A stretch of 64,000 nucleotides of DNA from Chloroflexi bacterium AL-N1 (lineage in GTDB: Bacteria > Chloroflexota > Chloroflexia > Chloroflexales > Roseiflexaceae). The position numbers were made by a program, and so were the translations under genes. The stretch covers positions 62,001 through 126,000 of the forward strand of contig WYDT01000014.1 in the NCBI GenBank assembly GCA_013122435.1, read 5' to 3'. This document shows, in pieces, positions 51,771 to 61,011 of this stretch. How positions within the stretch are numbered: position 1 is the stretch's first letter; the number at the start of each line of letters is the position of its first letter. The notes beneath the pieces are model-generated. The model did not search any database. It was not told the origin of the DNA and worked only from the letters and a program-made list of their open reading frames with translations.

Positions 51771-51860
51771 GACGACCACCTCCTTTCAGAGGAAACCTAT
51801 AATGATTAGACTAATAATACCATTTACGGTGGAGAAATCCTAGCCCGACTTTGTGCTGAG

Positions 51861-52874
51861 TTAGCCATTCACCCGTACATCGGCAATCACCATGCAATGG
51901 TCTGAACCGCCATTATCACATGCTACCCATGTGTTGAGTGGTGTCATATGATGGCTGGTCCAGATGTAATCGATGCGTACCAGTGGGATGGGAATAGTGA
52001 TACCACGCACTGCAATATCATTAGGAAAGGTGAAACCAAAGCCATAGTTCGTGCTGCGGTAGGTATCCTGCAAACGTGCAGCGAGTTGGGTATACTCGTG
52101 CTCGCGGTCGCTCATATTGAAATCGCCTGCCACAATCAGTGGCCCTTGAATCTGGTCAATCACTGACAGCAGATTGGGCAATTCTGTCGAACGTCGTGAG
52201 GTGTTGTAATCGTGAATGATCGGTATCTCAGGTATTTGCTCAAGATTCGTTGTACGGATTGAGGGTGCGGATAGGTGGACATTCATCACTGTGATAAGTT
52301 GACCATCAACATCAACCACCACGTGCTGCCCTAAAAATGCTCGATCCAGGGGTACGACTTGAAATGGGTAGCGACTCAGCAAACCCAAGCCCAGATCACG
52401 TTCAGCCGGGGCTAGCAGCTGGTAGGGGTATTCGTTGATGAGTTGCGCCTGTGCTGCTTGTGTCACGGCGGTCGATAGTTCTTGTAAAGCTACTACATCA
52501 GCATCCTGTAGGCGAATGGCAGTGATCATGCCATCGATATCTCTGTTGGCGTAGAGTTGATTGAACGTAACGACACGTAATGTGGTTTCGGCGTTGGACT
52601 GCTCTGGTGTTGATGGCAGCAGGTACGCACCAACAGCTGCGATAAACACAACCGTGGCTGCAACAACGGACACACGCAGCCACGCCGAACGCATCAGCAA
52701 CGCCAATGGAATCAGCAAACCTAACGGTATAAAAAGGTACGGGGCAAAGATATCGGAGAGGGCGAGCCACCACGGTTGAGACTCGGAAAATGTCCACAGG
52801 AGCGACAGCATAAGCAGCACGACACTGTACACTACGCTTGTACCAGCAACCAACCATCGGATTATAGTGACCAT
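51861..52874 (-). CDS. Endonuclease/exonuclease/phosphatase-family protein with N-terminal membrane spans
   Basis: The 337-residue protein has two or three N-terminal spans (VYSVVLLMLSLLWTF, LFIPLGLLIPLALLM, VSVVAATVVFIAAVGAYLL) and an EEP-type catalytic domain from about residue 98. The family motifs are present: VVTFNQLYAN, DADVVALQELS (metal-binding Glu), VMNVHLSAPS, IVAGDFNMS (GDFN), RIDYIWTS and GGSDHCMVIADV (final SDH). The active site probably faces outside. Related proteins hydrolyse phosphodiesters such as lipids or nucleic acids; the substrate is unknown. Confidence 0.85.
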   Translation of the reverse strand: MVTIIRWLVAGTSVVYSVVLLMLSLLWTFSESQPWWLALSDIFAPYLFIPLGLLIPLALLMRSAWLRVSVVAATVVFIAAVGAYLLPSTPEQSNAETTLRVVTFNQLYANRDIDGMITAIRLQDADVVALQELSTAVTQAAQAQLINEYPYQLLAPAERDLGLGLLSRYPFQVVPLDRAFLGQHVVVDVDGQLITVMNVHLSAPSIRTTNLEQIPEIPIIHDYNTSRRSTELPNLLSVIDQIQGPLIVAGDFNMSDREHEYTQLAARLQDTYRSTNYGFGFTFPNDIAVRGITIPIPLVRIDYIWTSHHMTPLNTWVACDNGGSDHCMVIADVRVNG

Positions 52875-53266
52875 GATGAGTTTAACCTACTCCAAACCAC
52901 ACTCTGTTGTGATCAGACGAACAAAACACCAGATGCAGTGTACTGAGCCTGTTTGCTGATGTCAAGCGGCCAGAACCTGCTTTCATCCATTCATCAGGCA
53001 GCTATCATCTGTAAAATGGTTGTCATATATGGTCAGTGATGTTATGAGTGGATTGATGTGCCAAGCGGTTTAATAAACATGGCCATATCTTGTTCGACCA
53101 TCTCTTAAAAAACATCGCCTTATTTCTTCAGATAAGGCCCCTCAACATGTAACCCGAAAGAGGGTATCTGCCTCCCCCTCCAAAGAGGGCTGACGGTAGA
53201 TGCCCCAAATGGTATGCTCAAAGCATAGTATCAAACACTTCCCTAATGTATATGAAGGGATCAACT
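52875..53266. other. Divergent region between the EEP gene and the exporter operon
   Basis: It contains a small hairpin (GCCTTAT at 53117-53123 with ATAAGGC at 53132-53138) and no convincing gene. Confidence 0.4.
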
Positions 53267-54040
53267 GTGAGTGAGCATACGCAATATCCCCTTGTCGATA
53301 TTCAACAAGTTGCGAAAACCTATACTGTAGGAAGCACGCAGATAGCGGCGCTCAAAGGTGTATCGTTTCAGGTCGGGGCAGGTGAGTTTGTTGCACTTGT
53401 GGGTTCGTCAGGCGCAGGCAAATCCACACTACTCAACATGATTTCCGGGGTGGATAAGCTGAGTTCCGGTGCAGTGTATGTCAATGGCCAGAATATTCAA
53501 GGTCTAGGTGAAGCAGCACTTGCTCGGTGGCGGGGGCATTCGCTCGGGATTGTGTTCCAGTTCTTTGCCTTGTTGCCGACCATGACCTTGCTCAATAACG
53601 TCATGTTGCCAATGGAGATGATGGGCAAATATTCGGCAGCAGAGCGACGCGAAAGAGCAGCCTCCCTGCTCGAGATGGTGGGCTTGAAAGAGCACATCAA
53701 CAAACTGCCTTCGCGAGTGAGTGGTGGGCAGCAACAGCGTGCGGCTGTTGCCCGTGCCATTGCGAATGATCCTCCGCTGATTCTGGGGGATGAGCCGACT
53801 GGCAACCTTGACTCTGGCTCTGCACAGGTGGTCTTTGATCTGTTTACTGATCTCGTTCATGAAGGCAAAACGATTGTGATGGTAACTCAGGATGAAATGC
53901 TGGCCAGCCGTATGCCACGTCAGATTGAGCTGAGCGAAGGTGTGCTTGTTCGTGATAGTACGGTGTCTGATCAGCCAGTCGAAGCCCTGGTCTCTGGCAA
54001 TCATCACGCAGGCGATACAGATAATCCAGACGTAGCATAG
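53267..54040 (+). CDS. ABC exporter ATPase 1 (MacB/LolD-type), H-loop His replaced by Gln
   Basis: The 257-residue ATPase has Walker A GSSGAGKST, Q-loop FQFFALLPTMT, signature VSGGQQQRAAVARAIAN and Walker B LILGDEPTGNLDS with D-loop. The switch region reads IVMVTQDEM: the codon at 53888-53890 is CAG (Gln) where the family has His (VTHD). AAGGGA 6 bases before GTG 53267 supports the start. It is 13 bases before the permease gene. It should pair with the second ATPase (56503-57198) or as a homodimer under the double FtsX permease. Loss of the switch His suggests impaired hydrolysis at one site. Confidence 0.9.
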   Translation: MSEHTQYPLVDIQQVAKTYTVGSTQIAALKGVSFQVGAGEFVALVGSSGAGKSTLLNMISGVDKLSSGAVYVNGQNIQGLGEAALARWRGHSLGIVFQFFALLPTMTLLNNVMLPMEMMGKYSAAERRERAASLLEMVGLKEHINKLPSRVSGGQQQRAAVARAIANDPPLILGDEPTGNLDSGSAQVVFDLFTDLVHEGKTIVMVTQDEMLASRMPRQIELSEGVLVRDSTVSDQPVEALVSGNHHAGDTDNPDVA

Positions 54041-54053
54041 CGGAGCATAGATC

Positions 54054-56510
54054 ATGTTCAGTGTTTTTTTTACGGCCTTGCGATACAAAATCTGGTTTGA
54101 CCTCTGGAGTGCGAAACAGCGCACCATCCAGGCCATCTTGACCATTACCATTGGCTCGTTTGTAGTTGGGACAATCTTTGGTGCCTGGGAGGGCATGTCG
54201 GAAGATACCCGTGCGAATTTTGACCCCACACGCCCACCATCAGTGAATGTGCGGGTTTCTCCTCCTGCGGAATCACAGGTGATCGAGTCACTTGAGCGCG
54301 ATCCTCGGCTGGAAGCGGTTGAAGGCATCATGGTGACCAGTATTAAGTGGCGACCCAATGCAGATGCGCTGTGGCGTCCAGCGTTGTTGTATGCGCGTGA
54401 TGACTACCACGACCAGCAGGTCTCACTTATACAACTTGAAGATGGGAACTGGCCAAGCGGACGTCAGTTTGCGGTTGAGCGTGGTTTCCCCATCAATGTT
54501 GGTGATTGGGTTGAATTGGAAATAAACACCAGCGTGGCGGCTGGCCGTGATCAGAGTGATCCCACTACAGACATACGAGTAACCGAAGCCCATATCGATG
54601 GTGTATTCTACAACCTGAGTCAGCCATCAGCAATGCTTGGCAGTGACCCAACCTTTTACACCTCCCGTGCAACGTTTGCCGAACTGACTGGGCAGGATCG
54701 CTTTGTCCAGATTGTTGCAACAGTTCCCAACTACTCTGTTGAGCGTGCTGTCGTGGCTACTGATGAAGTCCAGACGACGTTGCGCGATTATGGTTTTGAT
54801 GTCCAACCTGGCAGTATTGATAATACCAAAGTTGCGGACCCCAATCGAGCCTTTTTTCAAGATGCAATTGGTGGTCTTGGGACCATCCTCCAATCAATCG
54901 GTATTATCTCCGTGGTGCTGGGCCTATTGCTGGTCTATAACACGGTCACGGCCATTGTTACACAGCAGATTTCACAAATTGGTGAACTCAAGGCGATTGG
55001 TGCGGTTAGTGGTCAGATACTCTTAGTCTACTTTACGCTGGTATTTGTGTATGGTGCAGTAGCTCTGGCAATCTCGCTCCCGCTTGGTCTTATTGCCTCG
55101 AATGGCCTGCGACAAGCACTTATTGGTACATTAGGTCTTACGGCATCTGAGTGGCGCATCATGCCTGTGCCGATTGTCTATCAAATAGTGATCTGTCTGG
55201 TCGCACCGATCGCAGTAGCAACAATCCCGGTGCTGCAAGGCGTGCGCGTTACGGTGCGTGAGGCAATTAGCTCATATGGACTAAGTGGTGGTGGCAAGAT
55301 CGATGGTTTGCTGGCGCGCTTACGGGAGTTACCACGGGTCGTGTCACTGGCCCTTAGCAACACCTTCCGCAATCTGTTGCGTGTGTTCACAACTCAGTTT
55401 GCACTGGCTGGTGCTGGCTTAACCTTTATGTCTGTTATTAGCATTTATGCGTCATTGGTCTATACCTTGAGTGGGGTGTTACTCCAAGCCTATCCTTATC
55501 AACTTCAACTCAATCTCAATGAAACAGCCTCACTCTCTCGAACCGAGCAAGTAACACAGCTACCAGGTGTCATTGCAGTGGAAGGCTGGCATCAGCAGAA
55601 TGCGACTATTCGCAAGGATGGGCTTACAGAACAAGTGACTGATCCGAGTGCAAATCTCTCGGGGATACCTGTTCCCACCGCGAGTTATGAGCCGGTGCTG
55701 CTGGAAGGGCGAGCACTGCAACCAGATGATACCTATGCCATTGTGGTGCATGAAGGGTTAGCAGAAGATGTAGATCTGGAAGTCGGTGACTGGATCCTCG
55801 TGAGCATTCCTGATGCAACCAACACCAAGCGCTGGGTCAGTCAGGAGCGCTGGCAGGTAGTCGGCATTTTGATCGATGTCACTATGGCTGGTGGTGCTTT
55901 GGTACCACGCGAAATCCTCTTCGATGAAATTGGCCGACGCGAAGTCAATCGGGTTCAGGTGTTAAGTGCAGATGCTTCAGCAGAGGTAACGGCTGCTCTG
56001 GTCCCTCAGATTCGGGGTTTCTATGAAGCACAAGGCATCGACGTTCAGCTTTCAAATCTGGTGACGGTTACACAGCGCAGTGACAACCAACTAGCCAGCT
56101 TAGCATCGGTCATCGGCTTGTTAATGCTGGTTGCACTCATCGTCGCATTTGTGGGCGCTATCTCACTCAACGGAACGCTGTCGATTAGTGTACTTGAGCG
56201 TCGGCGTGAGATCGGGGTGTTGCGTGCAATTGGTGGTACACCAGGATTTATTCGTACGCAGTTTGTCATCGAAGGTTTGCTGATGGGCTTATTGAGCTGG
56301 CTCATAGCCTTGATTTTCAGCTACCCGGTTGGCTATATGGCTGCTCAGGGTGTTGCGGCTTCGGTAGGCATTAGCGTCGTCTATCAATATTCATGGTTAG
56401 GCGTCTGGATCTGGCTATTGCTTGCGTCGATTATTGCCGTGGTTGCCAGTTTGTCGCCTGCTCAACAAGCAATTCGGGCCAGCGTACAGGAGAGTCTTGC
56501 ATATGAATAG
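54054..56510 (+). CDS. FtsX/MacB-type ABC transporter permease
   Basis: The 818-residue permease has an N-terminal span (AILTITIGSFVVGTIFGAW), a large extracytoplasmic domain (residues about 45-275), and three spans to about residue 400 (IGIISVVLGLLLVYNTVTAIV, LLVYFTLVFVYGAVALAISLPLG, IVICLVAPIAVATIPVL). Then comes a second half with its own span (FALAGAGLTFMSVISIYASL), a second large outer domain, and three C-terminal spans (VIGLLMLVALIVAFVGAISL, and following). This is a two-repeat FtsX layout. It is translationally close to both ATPase genes: it starts 13 bases after the first, and its stop overlaps the second by 8 bases. With the adaptor lipoprotein it should form a mechanotransmission-type exporter of unknown substrate. 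Confidence 0.88.
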   Translation: MFSVFFTALRYKIWFDLWSAKQRTIQAILTITIGSFVVGTIFGAWEGMSEDTRANFDPTRPPSVNVRVSPPAESQVIESLERDPRLEAVEGIMVTSIKWRPNADALWRPALLYARDDYHDQQVSLIQLEDGNWPSGRQFAVERGFPINVGDWVELEINTSVAAGRDQSDPTTDIRVTEAHIDGVFYNLSQPSAMLGSDPTFYTSRATFAELTGQDRFVQIVATVPNYSVERAVVATDEVQTTLRDYGFDVQPGSIDNTKVADPNRAFFQDAIGGLGTILQSIGIISVVLGLLLVYNTVTAIVTQQISQIGELKAIGAVSGQILLVYFTLVFVYGAVALAISLPLGLIASNGLRQALIGTLGLTASEWRIMPVPIVYQIVICLVAPIAVATIPVLQGVRVTVREAISSYGLSGGGKIDGLLARLRELPRVVSLALSNTFRNLLRVFTTQFALAGAGLTFMSVISIYASLVYTLSGVLLQAYPYQLQLNLNETASLSRTEQVTQLPGVIAVEGWHQQNATIRKDGLTEQVTDPSANLSGIPVPTASYEPVLLEGRALQPDDTYAIVVHEGLAEDVDLEVGDWILVSIPDATNTKRWVSQERWQVVGILIDVTMAGGALVPREILFDEIGRREVNRVQVLSADASAEVTAALVPQIRGFYEAQGIDVQLSNLVTVTQRSDNQLASLASVIGLLMLVALIVAFVGAISLNGTLSISVLERRREIGVLRAIGGTPGFIRTQFVIEGLLMGLLSWLIALIFSYPVGYMAAQGVAASVGISVVYQYSWLGVWIWLLLASIIAVVASLSPAQQAIRASVQESLAYE

Positions 56511-57198
56511 TCTACTTATTGATCTTCGTGATGTGAACAAGAGCTTCCCGGTGGGCGATTCCACTGTTCAGGTACTTAAAAATATTTCGTTTCAAGTCCA
56601 GACAGGTGAGTTTGTTGCTATCGTCGGACAGTCAGGAAGTGGCAAATCGACGCTCCTCAACATGCTTACTGGTGTCGACCGACCAACCTCTGGTGAAGTA
56701 GTAATCGCCGGGCAGCCACTGGGCACGCAAAGTGAGGATGAGCTAGCACTGTGGCGTCGGAGCGAGATAGGGATCATCTTTCAGTTTTTCAATCTGGTGC
56801 CAGGGTTAACACTTGGTCAGAACGTGCGGTTGCCGATGGACCTGGCGGCCATGATCCCGGCTTCTGAACGACCGACACGTGTGCAGCGTTTGCTGGAGGA
56901 TGTGGGCCTGGCTGATCGGCTGAACTGGATGCCCTCCCGCATCAGTGGTGGTGATCAGCAGCGGGCAGCCATTGCTCGCGCCAACGCCAATGATCCTCCG
57001 ATCATCTTTGGTGATGAAGCCACAGGGCGTCAGGATTCCCGTTCTGCACTGGCTTGCTTTGATCTGTTCAAACAATGGGTCGCCAATGGTAAAACCTTTT
57101 TACTGGTGACCCATAGCCGTGAGCTTGCGATGCAAACCCAGCGCGTGATCGAGTTGGCCGACGGCAGCATTGTCAGTGATACCCGCATAGCGAACTAA
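56503..57198 (+). CDS. ABC exporter ATPase 2, altered signature, Walker B and D-loop
   Basis: The 231-residue ATPase starts inside the permease stop. Walker A (GQSGSGKST) and Q-loop (FQFFNLVPGLT) are normal and the H-loop His is present (LLVTHSREL). The signature reads ISGGDQQRAAIARANAN instead of LSGGQ (Asp at 56953-56955), and Walker B with D-loop reads IIFGDEATGRQDS instead of DEPTGNLDS. So its own defects complement those of ATPase 1, as in asymmetric heterodimeric ABC ATPases. AGGAGAG about 12 bases before ATG 56503 serves as a Shine-Dalgarno. The frame is open further upstream within the permease gene but that is overlap. Confidence 0.88.
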   Translation: MNSLLIDLRDVNKSFPVGDSTVQVLKNISFQVQTGEFVAIVGQSGSGKSTLLNMLTGVDRPTSGEVVIAGQPLGTQSEDELALWRRSEIGIIFQFFNLVPGLTLGQNVRLPMDLAAMIPASERPTRVQRLLEDVGLADRLNWMPSRISGGDQQRAAIARANANDPPIIFGDEATGRQDSRSALACFDLFKQWVANGKTFLLVTHSRELAMQTQRVIELADGSIVSDTRIAN

Positions 57199-57261
57199 CA
57201 GTCATGGTGTGTTTCTTTGAACACCATGCAGATGAATGAACAGACACTATCGAGGAGCATT

Positions 57262-58830
57262 ATGAAAGCACCAATACGACAATTGACAGGTATCATCATA
57301 ACTCTTAGTGTGCTGACTGCCTGTAGTTTACCAAGCCCATCTGCACAGCCAGATATCAGTGATGCGGAAGCGATACCAACATCAATAGCCCCTGACAGTA
57401 TCGTTGCTGATGCGATTGTTGTGCCTCAGCGATACGTAGATATATTATTTACTATTGGTGGTACAGTTGACGCGGTATTTGTTCAGGACGGCGATACAGT
57501 AGAGGCCAACGAGCCACTCGCCCAACTCAACACACAGTCTCTTGAACTTGAAGTAGCGCAAAGCAAAGCCAGTCTGGCGCAGGCTCAGGCCAGCTATGAT
57601 CAGATCGAGGCGGGTGCGACACCCGCAGAAATTGCCGCACAGCAAGCTATTGTACGGAATGCTGAAGCTAATTTGCAACGAACACGTGCAGGTAACTATA
57701 CCTCTGCTGACATTGCAAGCGCATCGGCCCAACTTCAACAGGCGGAGTCCGTCCTGTCGGTGCTGCTCGACCCATCCGCAGGGGAGGTGAGTGCCGCAGA
57801 GGAGCGTGTCCGTCAGGCAGAAGTCGAGTTGCAATCGACTCGTGACAGCACCTCTCAGGTGAAGACCAGCAGCGAATTGGCCTTGCAACAGGCAGCCGAT
57901 GCGCTGGTACAAGCACAGGCAAGTTATGCGAGTGCGAAGAGCGATTGGGAATTCATCCAGGACACCGGACAAAATCCGTCTAACCCTGAAACAATCAACG
58001 CACAGGGACAAAGCGAAGATAATGATGTGAACAATTCCCAGCGTGAGCAGTATTATGCTGCTTTTGTTCAAGCAGAAGCGGGATTGCGTAGTGCCGAGAA
58101 AGCAGTGACTGCTGCTCAAGTTACGCTGGAGCAAGCACGGAACAATGAGATTACATCCATCCAGTCTGCTGAGTCACGGCTGGCTGATGCACGAGCACAG
58201 TTGGATGCCTTGAAGAACCCAGGTTCTAATCAGATTGCACAGCAGCAAGCAGCCGTTGATCAGGCACGTGCCAATCTCCAAAAGGTGCAGCAAGGTGGCA
58301 CACAGCCTGAGGTCTCCGCTGCCCAGGCTTCGGTTGAACAACAACTGGCAAATCTGGAACAACTTACGGTACCACCCCGTGCTGTGGATCTCGCAGAGGC
58401 GCAGGCCCGTATCGAAGCGCAGCAGGTTATTCTACAGCAGGCAGAACAGCATTTAGAAGAAGCCACCCTCCGTGCGCCGTTTGCCGGAACGATAGCGGAA
58501 CAGAATGTGGAGATTGGTCAGCAGGTGAGTGTTGGCTCAAATGGTGGTGCTGCACCGTTTGTGTTAGCTGACTTTGGTACTTGGGAGATCGAAACGGATA
58601 ATCTGAGTGAGCGTGATGTTGTACGTTTTCAGATTGGCTCATCTGCACAGATTACCTTTGATGCACTACCAGATGTGATACTGGAAGGAACAGTGACTTC
58701 GATTCAACCGCGTGGCGTTGATCGCTATGGCGATATCACGTATACTGTTATTGTAACGCCTGATACGTGGGATGAGCGGCTGCGCTGGAACATGTCGGCG
58801 TCGGTAGAAATCGAGGTCGCGTCGTCCTGA
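57262..58830 (+). CDS. HlyD/MacA-type adaptor lipoprotein of the exporter
   Basis: The 522-residue protein has a lipobox ending at C21 (SVLTAC). It has biotinyl-lipoyl-like halves around a long Ala- and Gln-rich coiled coil (residues about 110-400, for example LELEVAQSKASLAQAQASYDQIEAGATPAEIAAQ, in two helical hairpins). The second lipoyl half reads EATLRAPFAGTIAEQNVEIGQQV and is followed by a beta-barrel segment (DNLSERDVVRFQIG, ILEGTVTSIQPRG). GAGGAG 5 bases before ATG 57262 sets the start. It should link the permease to the outside. No outer-membrane channel is encoded here. The coiled coil is long for a lipid-anchored adaptor of a presumably single-membrane cell. Confidence 0.88.
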   Translation: MKAPIRQLTGIIITLSVLTACSLPSPSAQPDISDAEAIPTSIAPDSIVADAIVVPQRYVDILFTIGGTVDAVFVQDGDTVEANEPLAQLNTQSLELEVAQSKASLAQAQASYDQIEAGATPAEIAAQQAIVRNAEANLQRTRAGNYTSADIASASAQLQQAESVLSVLLDPSAGEVSAAEERVRQAEVELQSTRDSTSQVKTSSELALQQAADALVQAQASYASAKSDWEFIQDTGQNPSNPETINAQGQSEDNDVNNSQREQYYAAFVQAEAGLRSAEKAVTAAQVTLEQARNNEITSIQSAESRLADARAQLDALKNPGSNQIAQQQAAVDQARANLQKVQQGGTQPEVSAAQASVEQQLANLEQLTVPPRAVDLAEAQARIEAQQVILQQAEQHLEEATLRAPFAGTIAEQNVEIGQQVSVGSNGGAAPFVLADFGTWEIETDNLSERDVVRFQIGSSAQITFDALPDVILEGTVTSIQPRGVDRYGDITYTVIVTPDTWDERLRWNMSASVEIEVASS

Positions 58831-58926
58831 TCTGCACAGGATAGCGATAGATCGTTCATTGGTTGTAGTGACGCAACCTCATCCGCTTCAATCCTTCCAC
58901 ATACAAGGATTCTATACGATCTCTGA

Positions 58927-61011
58927 ATGAATGGTATGCTTAAATTAGCACTTCGTAAGCTTTCCAGCGCAATGGTTCGATCTGAAACCGCTGCGCTGGA
59001 AGCTGAGAAATTAACTTTGTCCCATACTTGGCGTGCCTATCGAACACTATGGCCTGCCCTTGTTCTATTCCTGATTGAAGTGCTGGCAATCATATTTCTG
59101 GCGCCCCCTCGTGTCTCGGAGCTTACCATTGGTTCACTCGCTCTCGCACTTGTTCTACTAATCATCGGGTTGCTTCCTGCATTGCTCCGACCATCAGTTG
59201 TGGGTACGATTGTCGCATGTTTGGCCATCGTAATGGCCAGTGTCGTCTGGCGCGAAAGTTATGCACTGGTTGGGACGCCTGTGTTTGACGAGCTTATGCC
59301 AGCTCTTGCGAATAACGAGGTTCGGCTTGGTCTACTCAATATTGCCCTGCTTGCACCATTGACTTTACACCTTGCTGTCCGTTTTCGTGAACATAGATCG
59401 ATCAGCACTTGGCGTATTTTTGCCTACTACATATCGGTTATGGGCATTACATGTGCAACATTTGTCCTTGCTCCACCGCTACTACGGGTGGTGCTGATCG
59501 TTTTTGCAGTTACAATTTATGCTGGTTTTGGAGTCGCAAGCTACCAATTGTTACAGGCAATTCGTAGTGTTCATCCGATTCGCTCACGTTTTGTACAACA
59601 AGCTCGTCTTCTCTTGTTAGTATTGATCTTTGCCCAGGCACCGCTTCTACTCCTGCCAATTCGGCATTATATTGATCTGCTGATCCCCTATGAAGTGGTC
59701 AATAGTGCACGAATTCTTCTGCCACTTGGATTTGCCTATATCATTATGCGGCAGGATTTGTTTGGTATCGATGCGGCGATGCGTCGTACATTGGACTATG
59801 CGCTTGTTTCGTTTGGGTTGCTGGTTATCTACTTTGGTCTAACGGCATTTCTCACCCAACGTAGCAGTAATGTCGGTGGTACCTGGGGCTTCGTCGCCAC
59901 GATTCTCAGTGTGATGGTGGCAGCAGCGGCCTTTACACCACTACGGCAGCTAGCACAGCGCTTGATCGATCAGGTTTTCTATCCGGAACGGCTGCGCTTT
60001 ACTCAGACGATCAGTATGGTGCGCACTACCCTTGCGCGGGTCGTACAGCGTGAGTCAGTGATCCAACTCTTAACTGACGATTTGCCCCGACAACTTGGTG
60101 CAGCATGGGCGGAGCTTGTGCTTCGACCATCGTTTCATCAGCCAGATGCTGCAACACAATCGGGTGTCTGGAATACTTTAATGACTGTTGGTGGCCAACC
60201 AATTGGCCATTATTGGCTGGGACCACGCTCTTCCGGTTTGCGCTATGCTGCTGATGAACAAGAGCAACTTCAAGGGCTATTGCAACAGGCGGCGTTAGCT
60301 CTTGCCTATGCTGATACATTCGATAATCTGGTCCAGTTAAATGACGAGCTCGAAGAACGTGTGGCTATCCGAACTGAGCATGTAGTAGCACAACAGCGTG
60401 AGCTTGCCGCATTTGAAGAACGCCAGCGCCTAGCCCGTGACTTGCATGACTCGATTAAACAGGCGTTGTTTAGTATTGGCATTGGGATTCGGACAGCACG
60501 TCATCGGCTCCACAATGATCCTGACGGAACCGTTCACCTCTTGCAGCAACAGGAACAAACTGCCATTGAGATCCAGTCAGAACTGGGCGATCTCCTCTCT
60601 CATCTACGGACGCCTGGTACCGGTACAACCGATCTGGTGGTGTTACTTACCCAACACGTGACATGGTTTGTACAGCAACATGGTATGGATATTACCTATG
60701 ACCTGCCGTCTGCATTGATTTTGCAGGAACCATTACCGCGAGAGTTAGCACAGCTCACCAGGGAAGCACTCCAGAATGTGCTTCGTCATAGTGGTACTAC
60801 TGCGGCTCATCTCACGCTATCTGTTGAGCAGGGCCAACTGATATTGAGCATTACTGATCACGGATGTGGTTTTGACCCCTCCGCGTCATCTCAGGGACAG
60901 GGCCTCAGAAACATGTGTGAGCGTGTCGCGCTTCTCGGAGGGGTACTACAGATTCATTCAGAACAAGGCAAAGGAGTCACAATATGGGCGAAGATCAATC
61001 TGGATCGTTAG
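58927..61011 (+). CDS. Multi-span sensor histidine kinase (HisKA_3)
   Basis: The 694-residue kinase has about eight or nine predicted spans in residues 35-345 (TLWPALVLFLIEVLAIIFLA, LALALVLLIIGLLPALL, LLLLVLIFAQAPLLLLPI, and others). A soluble part follows, perhaps GAF-like (residues 365-470). The HisKA_3 box has H507 in RQRLARDLHDSIKQALFS, and the HATPase has REALQNVLRHSGTTAA, DHGCGFDPSASSQ and GLRNMCERVALLGG. It overlaps the next gene by 28 bases, so the two are co-translated. It lies 96 bases after the exporter adaptor and probably controls the exporter genes. The ligand may be membrane-associated, which is speculation. Confidence 0.88.
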   Translation: MNGMLKLALRKLSSAMVRSETAALEAEKLTLSHTWRAYRTLWPALVLFLIEVLAIIFLAPPRVSELTIGSLALALVLLIIGLLPALLRPSVVGTIVACLAIVMASVVWRESYALVGTPVFDELMPALANNEVRLGLLNIALLAPLTLHLAVRFREHRSISTWRIFAYYISVMGITCATFVLAPPLLRVVLIVFAVTIYAGFGVASYQLLQAIRSVHPIRSRFVQQARLLLLVLIFAQAPLLLLPIRHYIDLLIPYEVVNSARILLPLGFAYIIMRQDLFGIDAAMRRTLDYALVSFGLLVIYFGLTAFLTQRSSNVGGTWGFVATILSVMVAAAAFTPLRQLAQRLIDQVFYPERLRFTQTISMVRTTLARVVQRESVIQLLTDDLPRQLGAAWAELVLRPSFHQPDAATQSGVWNTLMTVGGQPIGHYWLGPRSSGLRYAADEQEQLQGLLQQAALALAYADTFDNLVQLNDELEERVAIRTEHVVAQQRELAAFEERQRLARDLHDSIKQALFSIGIGIRTARHRLHNDPDGTVHLLQQQEQTAIEIQSELGDLLSHLRTPGTGTTDLVVLLTQHVTWFVQQHGMDITYDLPSALILQEPLPRELAQLTREALQNVLRHSGTTAAHLTLSVEQGQLILSITDHGCGFDPSASSQGQGLRNMCERVALLGGVLQIHSEQGKGVTIWAKINLDR

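Noticed and set aside
51596..51860. T-box riboswitch upstream of valS
   Set aside because: The conserved T-box core and antiterminator pattern (AGGGTGG-type) are not visible. The leader ORF with hairpin is the better reading.
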